Assembly (NCBI GenBank): GCA_038049695.1
Contig: CP142460.1
Span: 36,552,001 to 36,616,000 of the forward strand
Direction: 5' to 3'
Source: Cinnamomum chago
Lineage: Eukaryota > Streptophyta > Magnoliopsida > Laurales > Lauraceae
Length of the DNA: 64,000 nucleotides
The notes under the pieces are model-generated. The model saw only the letters and a list, made by a program, of their open reading frames with translations. It ran no database searches and had not been told where the DNA came from. The first letter of the stretch is position 1; the number at the start of each line of letters is the position of its first letter. This document shows, one piece after another, positions 54,744 through 64,000 of this stretch. The position numbers and the translations under genes are program-made.

Positions 54744-55099
54744 ACAATGTCATGTAACACCAAGGGAAATTTTTTTTTTTTTTTGGTTCAAAATAGAAGG
54801 GAGGGAAGAGAAGAGAAAGTTCTTTTTTTTTTTTTGGAGGTTTTTTTTTTTTTTTTTCAAAGAAGAAAGGGGAAAGTTTTAATGATGGTTTTTTATTTTG
54901 TTATAATTAGGGAAGGCCTCAGTAGGCGGTATATTAAGACCTCAGGTTTAAATTTTCGGACTCCACTCATATTAACCCTAAACTGAATGGGACACGGACA
55001 TTTGATCATTGATTGGATGTTCGTGTCTTAGAATAAAATTCCAGAAAATCCCAAATAAGTGACAGGAAAACAAAAGAGGTCCCATCACGATCGCCAGGC
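54744..55099 (-). other. 5' leader of element C
   Basis: A 356-bp leader between LTR and first ORF, with long A runs on the minus strand (plus T runs at 54771-54784, 54821-54835 and 54840-54857). The candidate primer site lies at its start. No ORF. Confidence 0.6.
55080..55096 (-). other. Candidate primer-binding site of element C
   Basis: Minus strand TGGCGATCGTGATGGGA, 3 bp after the LTR end CCGACA. The TGGCGA start resembles the tRNA-Arg-type primer sites reported for Ogre elements, but I could not check a tRNA. A 14-bp part (ATCACGATCGCCAG on plus) also occurs inside both LTRs. Confidence 0.6.
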
Positions 55100-58000
55100 T
55101 GTCGGATGTGAATTTTGATCCCCCAGGGGAGGGAAATCGCCATTCATCTATATGTGTTATTTAAATTTTACATCGAAAATGAGGATTCCGACTACCCTCA
55201 AAATTGACGGATCACGATCGCCAGCTACGGTAACGGCCGTAACACCGTTCTTCGACAAAAGCCGAAGAAAAATGGGAGAAAATAAATGGGTGGGTTCTTC
55301 TCTCGTCTAATGTGCTGTCGGCAACACACGACGGTTTTCAAGTCACATTAATTTGGGTCTCTTTGGGTCTCTTTAATATTGGGTCAATTCAGGGTTATGA
55401 GTCAGAATCCAAATAAGGTTAATCCTTACATAGCAAAATCATGGTATATCCAAGTAAGACAAAATAATTAAAATAAAGAAAATAAAAAGGGGGGAGGTGC
55501 CAAATATTTAAGAAGAGGATCGGCCCCGTTCCCGGGTACCCCCTTCTAATCCCTTGGCAAAATAGGGTTCAAAGGCTGACTTTTAAATCAAAATGATGAT
55601 GCAAATGAGACTTTGACTTGTGATTTCTGTGTTTTTCGTGTGCGATACACGAGTGATAAAGTAAAAAGCCGATGGGCTGTAATTGATTGAAGGTGGCCGA
55701 TGGGCCGTGATTGATTTAGGGTGGCCGATGGGCCGAAATAAAAAAAAATGCAAAGTGTGTGAAATCACTCATCTCATCTAATTATTCTCATTTATTCAAT
55801 TTTGGAAGTCAGTTCTTTGTTCCCTTTTATCATTAAGTTCGATTAAATATTTGGCACCTGAGGTGGAGGAAGAAATAAAGGAAAAATCTTTTTGGGTTTA
55901 TTTTGTTGATTTTATAGTTTTTATGGTTTTTTGATATTGGACTAGAAGGGCCTAACTAGGGGATTTTTACTTGGATTTACGTGATTAGTGCTTATTACTG
56001 ATCATCGGATTAACCCGAACCTAAGGTCCTAGACCGCCCACATCAGCTCTCCCGGTCCCCTAACGGAACAAGAAAAGTGATGGGACAAAGCCTAACACTC
56101 TAATCTATCTAATGGAGGAATCCGATATAATCCTAGGGTGCAAATAGCTTAAGCTTGGCAATTTCTATGCGTAAGGAATTTGGTTATGATCTTAATTGGG
56201 TTGGTTTGTTTTAAATTAAGAGTTGATTAAGAGTGATTTAGGGATGCTTTAAGGTTCTGATTAATGTGTTTTTAAATATATTAAGGTTCTGTTTTAGTTG
56301 TTTAAGGCTCTGGAATTTCAGGTTTTGTTTCAAATGACGGAAAGATGTCAGAATCTGTGAAATAGGACTGACGGAGAACTTGGGCACACTTATAGTTGCG
56401 CCTATGTTACTCAGGCAACTTGGGCGTATTGATAGTGGCGCCCAAGTGTCAGGTTCTGTGTGCTTGGGCTGGTGACGATGGTATCGCTATTGATTTTGGA
56501 ATTCGGGGGGTTTTTATAAGTGTAAGCTTCTATTTTAATGTTGTTTAAGGTTCTGGATTGATTTATCTTAATGGTTTAAGCCCGGAATTCGAATTGTAAC
56601 CGAGATTCACAACTTGGGCTAGACAGGAAACCTGGGCGCACCTGTGTGTGCGCCTAGGTATTTCTGTGAACTTGGGCGCACCTGGGTGGGCGCCCAAGTG
56701 GTGCTTTGATGTTGTTTGCCCGTCCGGCTCCGGTTCGAGGTTCCGGTTGGGTTTAAGTTAATTAAGTCTTTAATTTTGGGCTGTTATTGGTTCTGTGATG
56801 GTCCTATGATGTTGATTAAAGTCAAGGTTCAAGGTGACTATGGATTCGGAGATCCCGGGTGGAGGCGAACTTGGGCGCACCTGTGGTTGCTCCTATGTTT
56901 CCTGAATAACTTGGGTGCACCTATGGTTGCTCCTATCTTTGCTGAATAACTTAGGCTCACCTCTGGTTGCTCCTATGTTTCCCGAGTAACTTGGGTGCAC
57001 CTATGGTTGCTCCTATCTTTCCTGAATAACTTAGGCACACCTGTGGTTGCTCCTATCTTTCCTGAATAACTTGGGCGCACCTATGGTTGCTCCTATCTTT
57101 CCTGAATAACTTGGGCGCACCTATGGTTGCTCCTAAGTGTCTGATTCGCGTGTTTTGGTTCTCTACGAGATTCTGTTCACTTAGGCTTGGAGTCTCAGGT
57201 GATCTATGTCAATAAATATACGTGGTTTAAGTTCGGGAGTTAAAACGCGACCAATGTGCTTCGGGATTGGAATAAGAAGTTGGGCGCACTTATATGTGAG
57301 CCCAGGTTTCTGGGGTAACTTGGGCGCACCTGTGGTTGCTCCTAAGTGTTTGTCTGTTGTGGAGCTACTAGTTCGTTCAATTCTAGGGTGCTTTTAAGTC
57401 GGATTTGGTATTCTAGTTGGGGAATGTCTCTATTCTCTGGGTGTGGCTGAGTCTTATCATCTTTAATTAGGTTTCTATTAGGGTCTTAATTAGGGATTGG
57501 TGGCTAGGGTTTTGTTGTTAGGGTTTGATTAATTAGGGGTTTTGGTTTATATAGGCTTGTTAATCAAAATTTTAATTAAGGTTTGTTAATTAGGGTTTTA
57601 ATTTATTTAGGCTTATTAATTAGGATTTTAATTAAGGTTGGTTAATTAGGGTTTTAATTTATTTAGGCTTATTAATTAAGGTTGGTTAATTAGGATTTCA
57701 TTAAGAGTTGTTAATCAATTTTAGGGATTTAGTTAATTAATTCTATGGGTTTTAATTGGATGTTTTAATTAGGTGTTTTGAGTTAATTAAGTGTTTTAGA
57801 TTAGGAGTTGATCAAATTTATTGATTTACTTAGGCACGAATGAAATATCCTAAGATTAGCTACTTAATGTCTACTTTTATAATTCTAATACTTCTTTTAA
57901 TTACTTTCTTTTCTGTGTCCTCTTCTCTAATTACTAGAGAGTAAGATGAGAGGAGAAATATTTTATGATTTTGATTTTTTGGTATTTTATGCAATTTATC

Positions 58001-60137
58001 CTAACATAAAATGATGATAATTCGATATTTCGAAGTCTAGAAGTTCAGTAATCAATTGAAATTACCACAAAGATAAAGCAGCAAGCTAAATGGAATGTAA
58101 AGATATGAAAAGGCGGGCCGGAAAACGAATTAGGAACTTGGGCGCACACACAGTTGCTCCCAAGTTTCTCTGCACAACTTGGGCTCACACACATTTCCCC
58201 CAAGTTTCTCTGCACAACTTGGGCTCACGCACAGTTGCTCCCAAGTTCACTGTCTCTTTTTTTCCTTTATCTTTTGCGATATATTTGGTCTTCCTTCTAA
58301 TCCTTTCAACACTTTTCTCAAATCCGAAGACTTTAATACTAACTTTTATAGGGGTAGGCCCGGATCTAAGAAACAGAGTACACGCGAAACGAGAAGTCGG
58401 GGCCAAAAGCCTATCCAGAAACTTGGGCGCACACACAGTTGCTCCCAAGTTTTTCCTGCACTTTTCTTCTTCTTTGTTTCTTTTCTCGATACTTTTCGCG
58501 CGATTTGGGATGCAAGATTATAGATCCGAAGGTCCCAATAACAATACGTATGAAAAACGAGTTCGGATCTAAGAAATAAATTGTGCTTACTATGAAACTC
58601 GGGGTTGAAAACTGTTGTAGACACTTGGGCGCACAGATAGTTGCGCCCAAGTATTTTGTTGCACTTTTTTCTTTTTTTTTTATATATTTTTTTTCGGATT
58701 TTACTTAATGAAGATGAAATGGATGCAAAGTCTATCCTAATCACGAGTTCGGAATGCAAGAAATAATACAGATCTACGGAGTAGGGATGATCCTAAGCAT
58801 GTTACTAATGATGGATCTTTGCTAAGTATTAGATCTACTAAAAAAAATACTACTATTAATGCAGATCTACAATGCATGGATGATCCTAAGCATATTTCTA
58901 AACATTAATGATGTTGAATATCAATGGAAGAGAACCTAATCTAGAAATACCGGTCGGAATCGTATCTTTCAAATCGTAGGTTGAAGTTTTCGCGCAGATC
59001 CATGGCTTTCGGAAGCTCTCTCCATCGCTAATCTTGGGAAACAAAAGCTCCTTCTTCTCCTTTCGTCTAGATCCAAAGCTCTCTCTTTGGTGGCTACTCT
59101 CTCTTTCTCTCTTTTCTTCTAGTTTTTCTATTCTTTTTGGTAGCCCTTCCTCTTGTAAATGACATAAGAGATCCTTATATAAGGGTTTTTTCGTGGAGAA
59201 GGGGTTAGGGCTGCTATTTGTACGAGTTTCCAGAGGTTTCGCGCAAACCAAGGCAAGTCTTGGGTTACGGGGAACTTGGGCGCACACATGGGTGCGCCCA
59301 TGTTAGCCTGGGAACTATGCATGCGCCCATGTTGGTTTTGGGAGCTAAGTGGGCTTATGGTTCGGTTCCGGACTGTTTTTGGGTCGAGGTTAGGTCGGGA
59401 CTACGAAGGATAGAGCAAAACCCACCTAAGTATGTATTCAAGCTCTCTTCTAGGCTAACTAGACACCTGGGCGCACCTGTGTGTGCACCCAAGCACAGGC
59501 TGAAACTTGGGCGCACCCAAGTTGTCTCTAAGTGGGGGGTTGTTAAGGCAATCTTCCGTGGGCCATAACTCTTGGACCGTTGGTCAGAATTGGACGTTCT
59601 ATATATCGTTGGAAAGCTCTTGAAAAGTAGAATCTGTTGGTCCATACATCATAGTGATCAGAGGTCAGGAAATGGCAGCGACCTGGGGTTAAGTTGACCT
59701 AGGGTTTGGTTCAGGTTGAATTTGGACTAAAGTAAAGGAAATTGAACTTAGGTGCATTTGTGGGGGCGCCCAAGTGGATTTTAGAACTTGGGCGCACACA
59801 CAAGTGCGCCCATGTTATCTTCTGAGTCGAATGGGCTTGGGGTTTGGTTTCGGATTGTTTTCGAATTGAGATTGGGTCGGAACTATGAAGAGTGGAGCGG
59901 AACCGGCTTAAATGTGCACTAGAGTATGCTCTAGGGTAACCAGAGACTTGGGCGCACCTTTGTGTGCGCCCAAGAGTGTCCTTGGAACCTGGGTGCACCT
60001 CTGTATGCGCGCAAGTGCAGCTTGGAACTTGGGCGCACCTATATGGGCGCCCAAGTGTGTCCCTTGTGCGGTATCATTTATGTATTCTTCCGAGGGCCAT
60101 ATCTTTTGATCCATTGGTCGGAATTGGACGTTCTATA
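55100..60137 (-). mobile_element. 5' LTR of element C, interrupted by D
   Basis: It matches 38451-43500 base for base with few changes, offset 16649 at the start. It has one fewer 'ggccgatgggcc' unit (55690-55735), an extra 'ttaattaaggttgg' unit (57630), a complete hairpin at 59274 where the left copy lost 13 bp, and a shortened hairpin at 59504. It ends at 'ttctata' (60137), where the D LTR starts; the last ~380 bp should lie beyond D. Confidence 0.92.
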
Positions 60138-63084
60138 TGTTAGACCCCGACCCAGACCAAGTCGATTAGTGTGCGATTAGTGTGTGTTTAGTTCTAAGTG
60201 GGTTTAGTTGTGGTTGGGTTAGAAGTGATTAGCTTTAGTCCTGGACATAGCTTTGGGAATTTTGAGAACGTTTAGTATTGGTTAGACACACTCAAGAAGG
60301 CCTGAGTGCACGTGTAAGCTTGGGAAGATCGTATCGTTTTCCGTGTGAGTGTGGTTTTGATTTCATTTGAATGATCTTTTTATGTGTTACAACTTTCGTT
60401 TTAAGACCATTCATGTTTGAAGCCCAAAAACCCATGTTTTGGCCCAAGGAGGGTAAAATTGTCTTTCTTGCACAAATCTGGACACAATTTTCAAGATCTC
60501 AAAACCATGTCAAAAATATACTTTTTGGAAACTAGATATTTCGACGATCATTTTATCCTTCTTCGTCGAAGTCATCCGAGGCCCACAAGACCATGTTTTA
60601 GTCACTTCAAGTTCAAGCCAAATGGGGCCCATGAGTCATCACTTAATCCCCTTTCCCCTCCCTTTTCATTCATTTCCCAATCTCTGCAACTTTTGAGTCT
60701 AGGGCAAGAGAGAAAACCTCTTTTCTCCTTCATCTTCCTCACTTGGTTTGATCTAGCTAGAGAGCTCCAAAGGAAATTCTAAGACTACCATTTTCTTCAT
60801 CTCCTTGCAAGCTCTCCATTGATACAAGTTTCTTGAGTTTTCAAGTTGGGCAAGAGCTCCCTTTTCTTCCCTCTCTCTTGTTTGACCTTCTCTAGGTAAG
60901 AGCTTCAACCCATATTTTTCATGGAGTCATTTTAGTTTCTTAAGAGCATGTTTTTCATGTTTCCAAACCCTATTTGGAAAATGGGTTCCTTGTTTCCATT
61001 TTGAGTGAGTTTTGTGTGTTTTCTTGTTTTTGCTTGTAGTGTGAGATTAGCTTGTGTGAAGAGCTTGGAGGAGAGTGTTTAGCATTTGGGCAAGGCAAGT
61101 AATCTCTATAGGATCATTGTGCATGTTATTTTAAGCTACATTGTTGTTTTGGAAACTTTGCATATGAATGTGTTTACAAGCTTCATGATTGTGTTTTGTT
61201 GGTTTTGGATGTGTATTCTACCCTTGAAGAGCCTATATGCTCAGGGAATACAAGAGGAATGAGAATGAATGGAAAGGATGAAGGAAAAATGTGAAAATCT
61301 GTACTGAACCGCACACCCGTGCATTGGCGGTCAGCTCCACGGTCCGCTCGCGGCTAGCCGTCTGTGTCCACTGCGGCTAACCGCAGGCTGACCGAACTCA
61401 GCGGTTACTTTTCCAGAAGCTAGCATTTTCATCTGGGATCAGCGGTCAGCACCACGGTCAGCTCACGGCTAACCGCCAGTCTCGCTCGCGGTTAACCGCA
61501 AGCCAACCGTGGACTGCGGTTTCTTCTCCAGAAGCTGGCATTTCGATTGTGGTTTACGGTCAGCTCCGCGGTCAGCTCACGGCTAACCGCCAGTCCCACT
61601 CGCGGTTAACCGCAAGCCAACCGCGCAAATACGGTTCCTTTTCCCGAGAGCTAAGTTCGATTTGCTCTCCAGCGGTCAGCCTGGCGGTCACCTTGCGGCT
61701 AGCCGACACCTGACCGCGAGGTGACCGAAATTCACTGTTTGTGTATTTTGAAGAGTTTTGCAAGAATGAAAAACTAGAACATGTTAAGTGACCTTTAGCT
61801 TGATTTTGTGCACTCGAAACCCAAAATGTCTTTGAACTTCTGGGGCACCAATCCTTTCCTAAAATTCTACTATTTGGGTCTCAATTGCACAAAGATAAAT
61901 CAAAGGTCCTTGCTTGTGCTTGATAGGCCTTGTGTTCGTGCTTTGGTTTTTGATATGATGAATATCATCGTGAACTTGTTTTGAAGTGTTAGTACAAGCT
62001 TGTTTTGAAGTTTTGTTAAGAAAAAGGGGATCACTTCCTAAGCGTGTTTTGCATAAATATTATGCCTCGTGCTAGTCGTGCTCGTCGTGTTTTGATAAGT
62101 GATTTCCCCCTTTTTTTTATCTCGACGTGTTTGATCGTGCTTCGCGTGTTTTGTGCATTCATGAATTAAGTAAACACCACTGAGCTTAGACTGCCCTTTC
62201 GGTTTGATCCACTGTCTGGGGGTCTTTAAACATGTGGACTGTCTGCAGACTGGTCGTGTATTTATTACACATCGTGCGTGTCCGGTTCCGCGGCCGGAAT
62301 CCCCGTATATGTGGGAATCGTGTCGTGCTTATATTATGTATATCGTGCTTGTCGTGCGTGCTTGCTCTTTTCATCATATAGATGATAGAGAAAGGATGGG
62401 CTCTTTGTGGATTGTAACTTTTCATGATATATTTAGTACTCATGCTAGTTTGTTTTGATACCTCAGCTATTGTGACAGTTCAAATCAAGTATTCGATTTC
62501 AAGTGTTTTTCCAAAGTATTATTGTCATGTTCATGCCTATATTGATTACCTGCCAAACCGTCGTGTTTGACCCTTGCTTGTTGGTGCCCAGGTGCAGGAG
62601 ACGTTGCCTTTGAGGAGGAGCGTCAGGAGGAGGCTTGTGAGCCAACTCCCGTGAGAGAGTGGCAGCCCGACGATGTCATCTAGATGTCGGTCTGGTTATT
62701 GAGTTTCGTCACATTTTGTCTTAGGGTTCTTTTGTTTATGTTGGAGATGTGTATTGGCCTCTGGTGGCCTCTCTTGGGAATTGTAACAAAAACTTAACTT
62801 ACTTTCTAGTTAGACTTGTAACTTGAACAATGTTGGGAATGCCTTGTTAACTTATTCCTTTGATACTTTGTCTTATATATTATTGTGATAGCACCTAAAT
62901 ATTCTACTGGTGCTTATCTAGTTGTGTTTTGCTACACGCTTCCGCAAATCGTGTACGTGTGAGCCAGATTCCGCGTGTCTTTGGGAATCCTCACCGCGGG
63001 AACCTGTGGGAAAACAATGATTAAATAAGAATAATCACAATCAACACCGTCGCGGGGCCTGGGATCCGTTCCGGGGCCGCGACA
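60138..63084 (+). mobile_element. 5' LTR of element D (2947 bp)
   Basis: TGTTAGACCCC to GGGGCCGCGACA. It includes a GC-rich ~116-bp tandem array (61305-61745) and a U5 part with the near-palindrome 'cgacgatgtcatctagatgtcg' (62669-62690). It has the same start, end and spacing to the primer site as B. Confidence 0.9.
61305..61745. repeat. ~116-bp GC-rich repeat array in D LTR
   Basis: 'cggtcagctcacggctaaccgccagt' occurs at 61454 and 61570, 116 bp apart; diverged units lie on both sides. Each unit holds several short inverted words: gcggtcagc, cggctagccg, gcggttaaccgc. B LTRs have the matching block at 30250-30590 and 37990-38310. Confidence 0.85.
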
Positions 63085-63088
63085 GGAC

Positions 63089-63100
63089 TGGTATCAGAGC
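63089..63100 (+). other. Primer-binding site of element D
   Basis: TGGTATCAGAGC, complementary to initiator tRNA-Met, 4 bp (GGAC) after the LTR end. Confidence 0.92.
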
Positions 63101-63245
63101 GAGACATGTTTCAGGCAATTAAAAGAAACTAGAAAGGTCTTAGGAACGTGGCGAGGATTCGTGAGTTCGATAGATTCGTTCGTATAGGATCCTAGAAACC
63201 CTTGTACCATGATTATTGTGTTCTAACTCTTTGTGTTACAGCAAT

Positions 63246-64000
63246 ATGCCTCCAAGAAAAGCTCCAAATCATCATGCTTCAGGCAGTAATCAGAATGAGT
63301 CAGATGCATCTGAGACACCTACAGCCACACAATTTCAGGAACTTATGCAAGCCATGATAGCACAGCAAAGGCAGGCTAATGAGAACCAAGCAAGATTTCA
63401 AGAGCAACTAACTAAGAAGGATGATGAGATGGCACAAGTTCAGAGGCAACTGTTAGAAGTGCTTCAGAACAGGAATGTAGCACCACCTGCAGGTCCTCAG
63501 ATTGTGATACAGAATAGGGATCCTGACCCTAATGCTCTATTTGAGAAGTTTAGGAAGAGAGCACCCAAAGAATTTTCGGGCAATGAGGACCCACTAGTGG
63601 CAGATGACTGGCTAGTCAATACGGAGAAGATCTTTGATGTTTTCATGTGCACGGGTATACAGAAAGTCAACCTCACTGCTTCTTTATTTTATGGGCTTGC
63701 AGACCGGTGGTGGCAAACAGTCAAGGACCCATATGCAGTGATGGCTGATGATGAGGCATGGGCAGCTTTCAAGATACAGTTCCAGGACAAGTATATTCCC
63801 TCTCATGTCAAGAGGCAGAAGGCTATTGAGTTTCAGCAACTCAAGCAAGGTAGCATGACCGTGTTAGACTATGTCACCAAATTTGAGAGATTGGCTAGAT
63901 ATGCTACCGAGCTAATTGATACGGAAAGGAAGAAGATAACTAAGTTTTTGGAAGGGCTGAATCCGATCATTATGAGGGACGTCATAGGAGTAGTGCCTCC
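63246..64000 (+). CDS. Element D gag, N-terminal part (continues beyond window)
   Basis: The first ATG after the primer site (MPPRKAPNHHASGSNQNES) opens a frame with no stop for 251 codons up to the window edge. Residues 30-75 are Gln/Glu-rich and helical (FQELMQAMIAQQRQAN). Residues 95-250 are the gag capsid domain: EKFRKRAPKEFSGNEDPL, SLFYGLADRWWQTV, FQDKYIPSHVKRQKAI and LKQGSMTVLDYVTKFERL. The zinc knuckles, seen in B, would follow outside the window. Gag forms the particle that packages the element RNA. Confidence 0.88.
   Translation, partial: MPPRKAPNHHASGSNQNESDASETPTATQFQELMQAMIAQQRQANENQARFQEQLTKKDDEMAQVQRQLLEVLQNRNVAPPAGPQIVIQNRDPDPNALFEKFRKRAPKEFSGNEDPLVADDWLVNTEKIFDVFMCTGIQKVNLTASLFYGLADRWWQTVKDPYAVMADDEAWAAFKIQFQDKYIPSHVKRQKAIEFQQLKQGSMTVLDYVTKFERLARYATELIDTERKKITKFLEGLNPIIMRDVIGVVP

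Larger units (their letters stand above)
38451..60137 (-). mobile_element. Element C: Ogre/Tat-related element with 5.4-kb LTRs
   Basis: Two copies of a sequence starting 'tgtcggatgtgaattttgatcccc' (38451, 55100) and running to 'ggggccaaaatgaggtgtctaca' (43883; right copy cut at 60137) flank an 11.2-kb interior. The minus orientation follows from the polypurine tract CCAAAGAGGGGCATAC beside TGTAGACACC at 43883, a TGGCGATCGTGATGGGA primer-site candidate at 55096, and minus-strand ORFs. The interior has a Tat-type integrase remnant, a 234-codon and a 1071-codon ORF, and no recognisable gag, protease or RT. The LTRs look about 98 per cent identical by eye. It is inserted in B's LTR (left flank atcac) and is itself hit by D at 60138. 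Confidence 0.85.
60138..64000 (+). mobile_element. Element D: Tekay/Del-type Ty3/Gypsy element, 5' end only
   Basis: It starts TGTTAGACCCCGACCCAG inside the right LTR of C; the 5-bp flank ctata is the expected target duplication. LTR, primer site and gag follow in order, and the element runs off the window. It belongs to the same family as B, but its gag is uninterrupted where B has several stops, so this copy is younger and possibly complete. Confidence 0.88.

Overview
This window looks like a stretch of plant nuclear heterochromatin, from a flowering plant and probably a eudicot with a large genome. I find no host gene, tRNA, rRNA or bacterial-type gene I can support. Almost every base belongs to LTR retrotransposons inserted into one another. 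The clades point to a plant: Tat/Ogre-type Ty3/Gypsy with a second RNase H, Tekay/Del-type Ty3/Gypsy with an integrase chromodomain motif, and Sirevirus-type Ty1/Copia with several 'aaagggggaga' polypurine tracts and an initiator-tRNA-Met primer site.

Layout, left to right. (G) 1-15440, minus strand: a Tat-like element with its 3' end outside the window. It has a broken gag-protease-RT-RNase H-second RNase H-integrase region (521-9557), a long leader holding a 13-copy ~168-bp satellite (10452-12620), and a 5' LTR of ~2.1 kb ending at 15440. (H) 15441-17128: a lone Sirevirus-like LTR. (F) 17129-20110, plus: a gag-only relic with several short tandem repeats and a probable ~0.5-kb LTR. (E) 20111-21649 and 29242-29749, plus: a Tekay-like LTR fragment split by A. 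(A) 21650-29241, plus: a young Sirevirus-derived element with near-identical 1.87-kb LTRs, one intact 404-codon coiled-coil/zinc-knuckle ORF and no pol. (B) 29750-38450, minus: a decayed Tekay/Del chromovirus. (C) 38451-60137, minus: an unusual Ogre/Tat-related element with 5.4-kb LTRs, an integrase remnant, no recognisable gag, protease or RT, and an intact 1071-codon ORF of unknown function ending in 58-residue Arg-rich repeats. (D) 60138 to the window end, plus: the 5' LTR, primer site and still-open gag of a Tekay/Del element.

The junctions give an order of events: G sits against H, which sits in the gag of F; A sits in E; D sits in the right LTR of C, and C sits in the right LTR of B. 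The missing halves of B's and C's right LTRs should lie beyond position 64000.

The most unusual signals are three. First, the 1071-codon ORF of C. Second, the dense GC-rich palindrome or short-repeat arrays carried by the LTRs of most families here, each with a different core; in C about 27 hairpin units lie on a 40-bp pitch. Third, the hairpin-bounded satellite in the G leader. Inactivating changes in B, and probably in G and C, are mostly C-to-T type (CAG to TAG, CAA to TAA, TGG to TAG), as expected for deaminated methylcytosine. All clade names and functions come from reading motifs; no database search was run.
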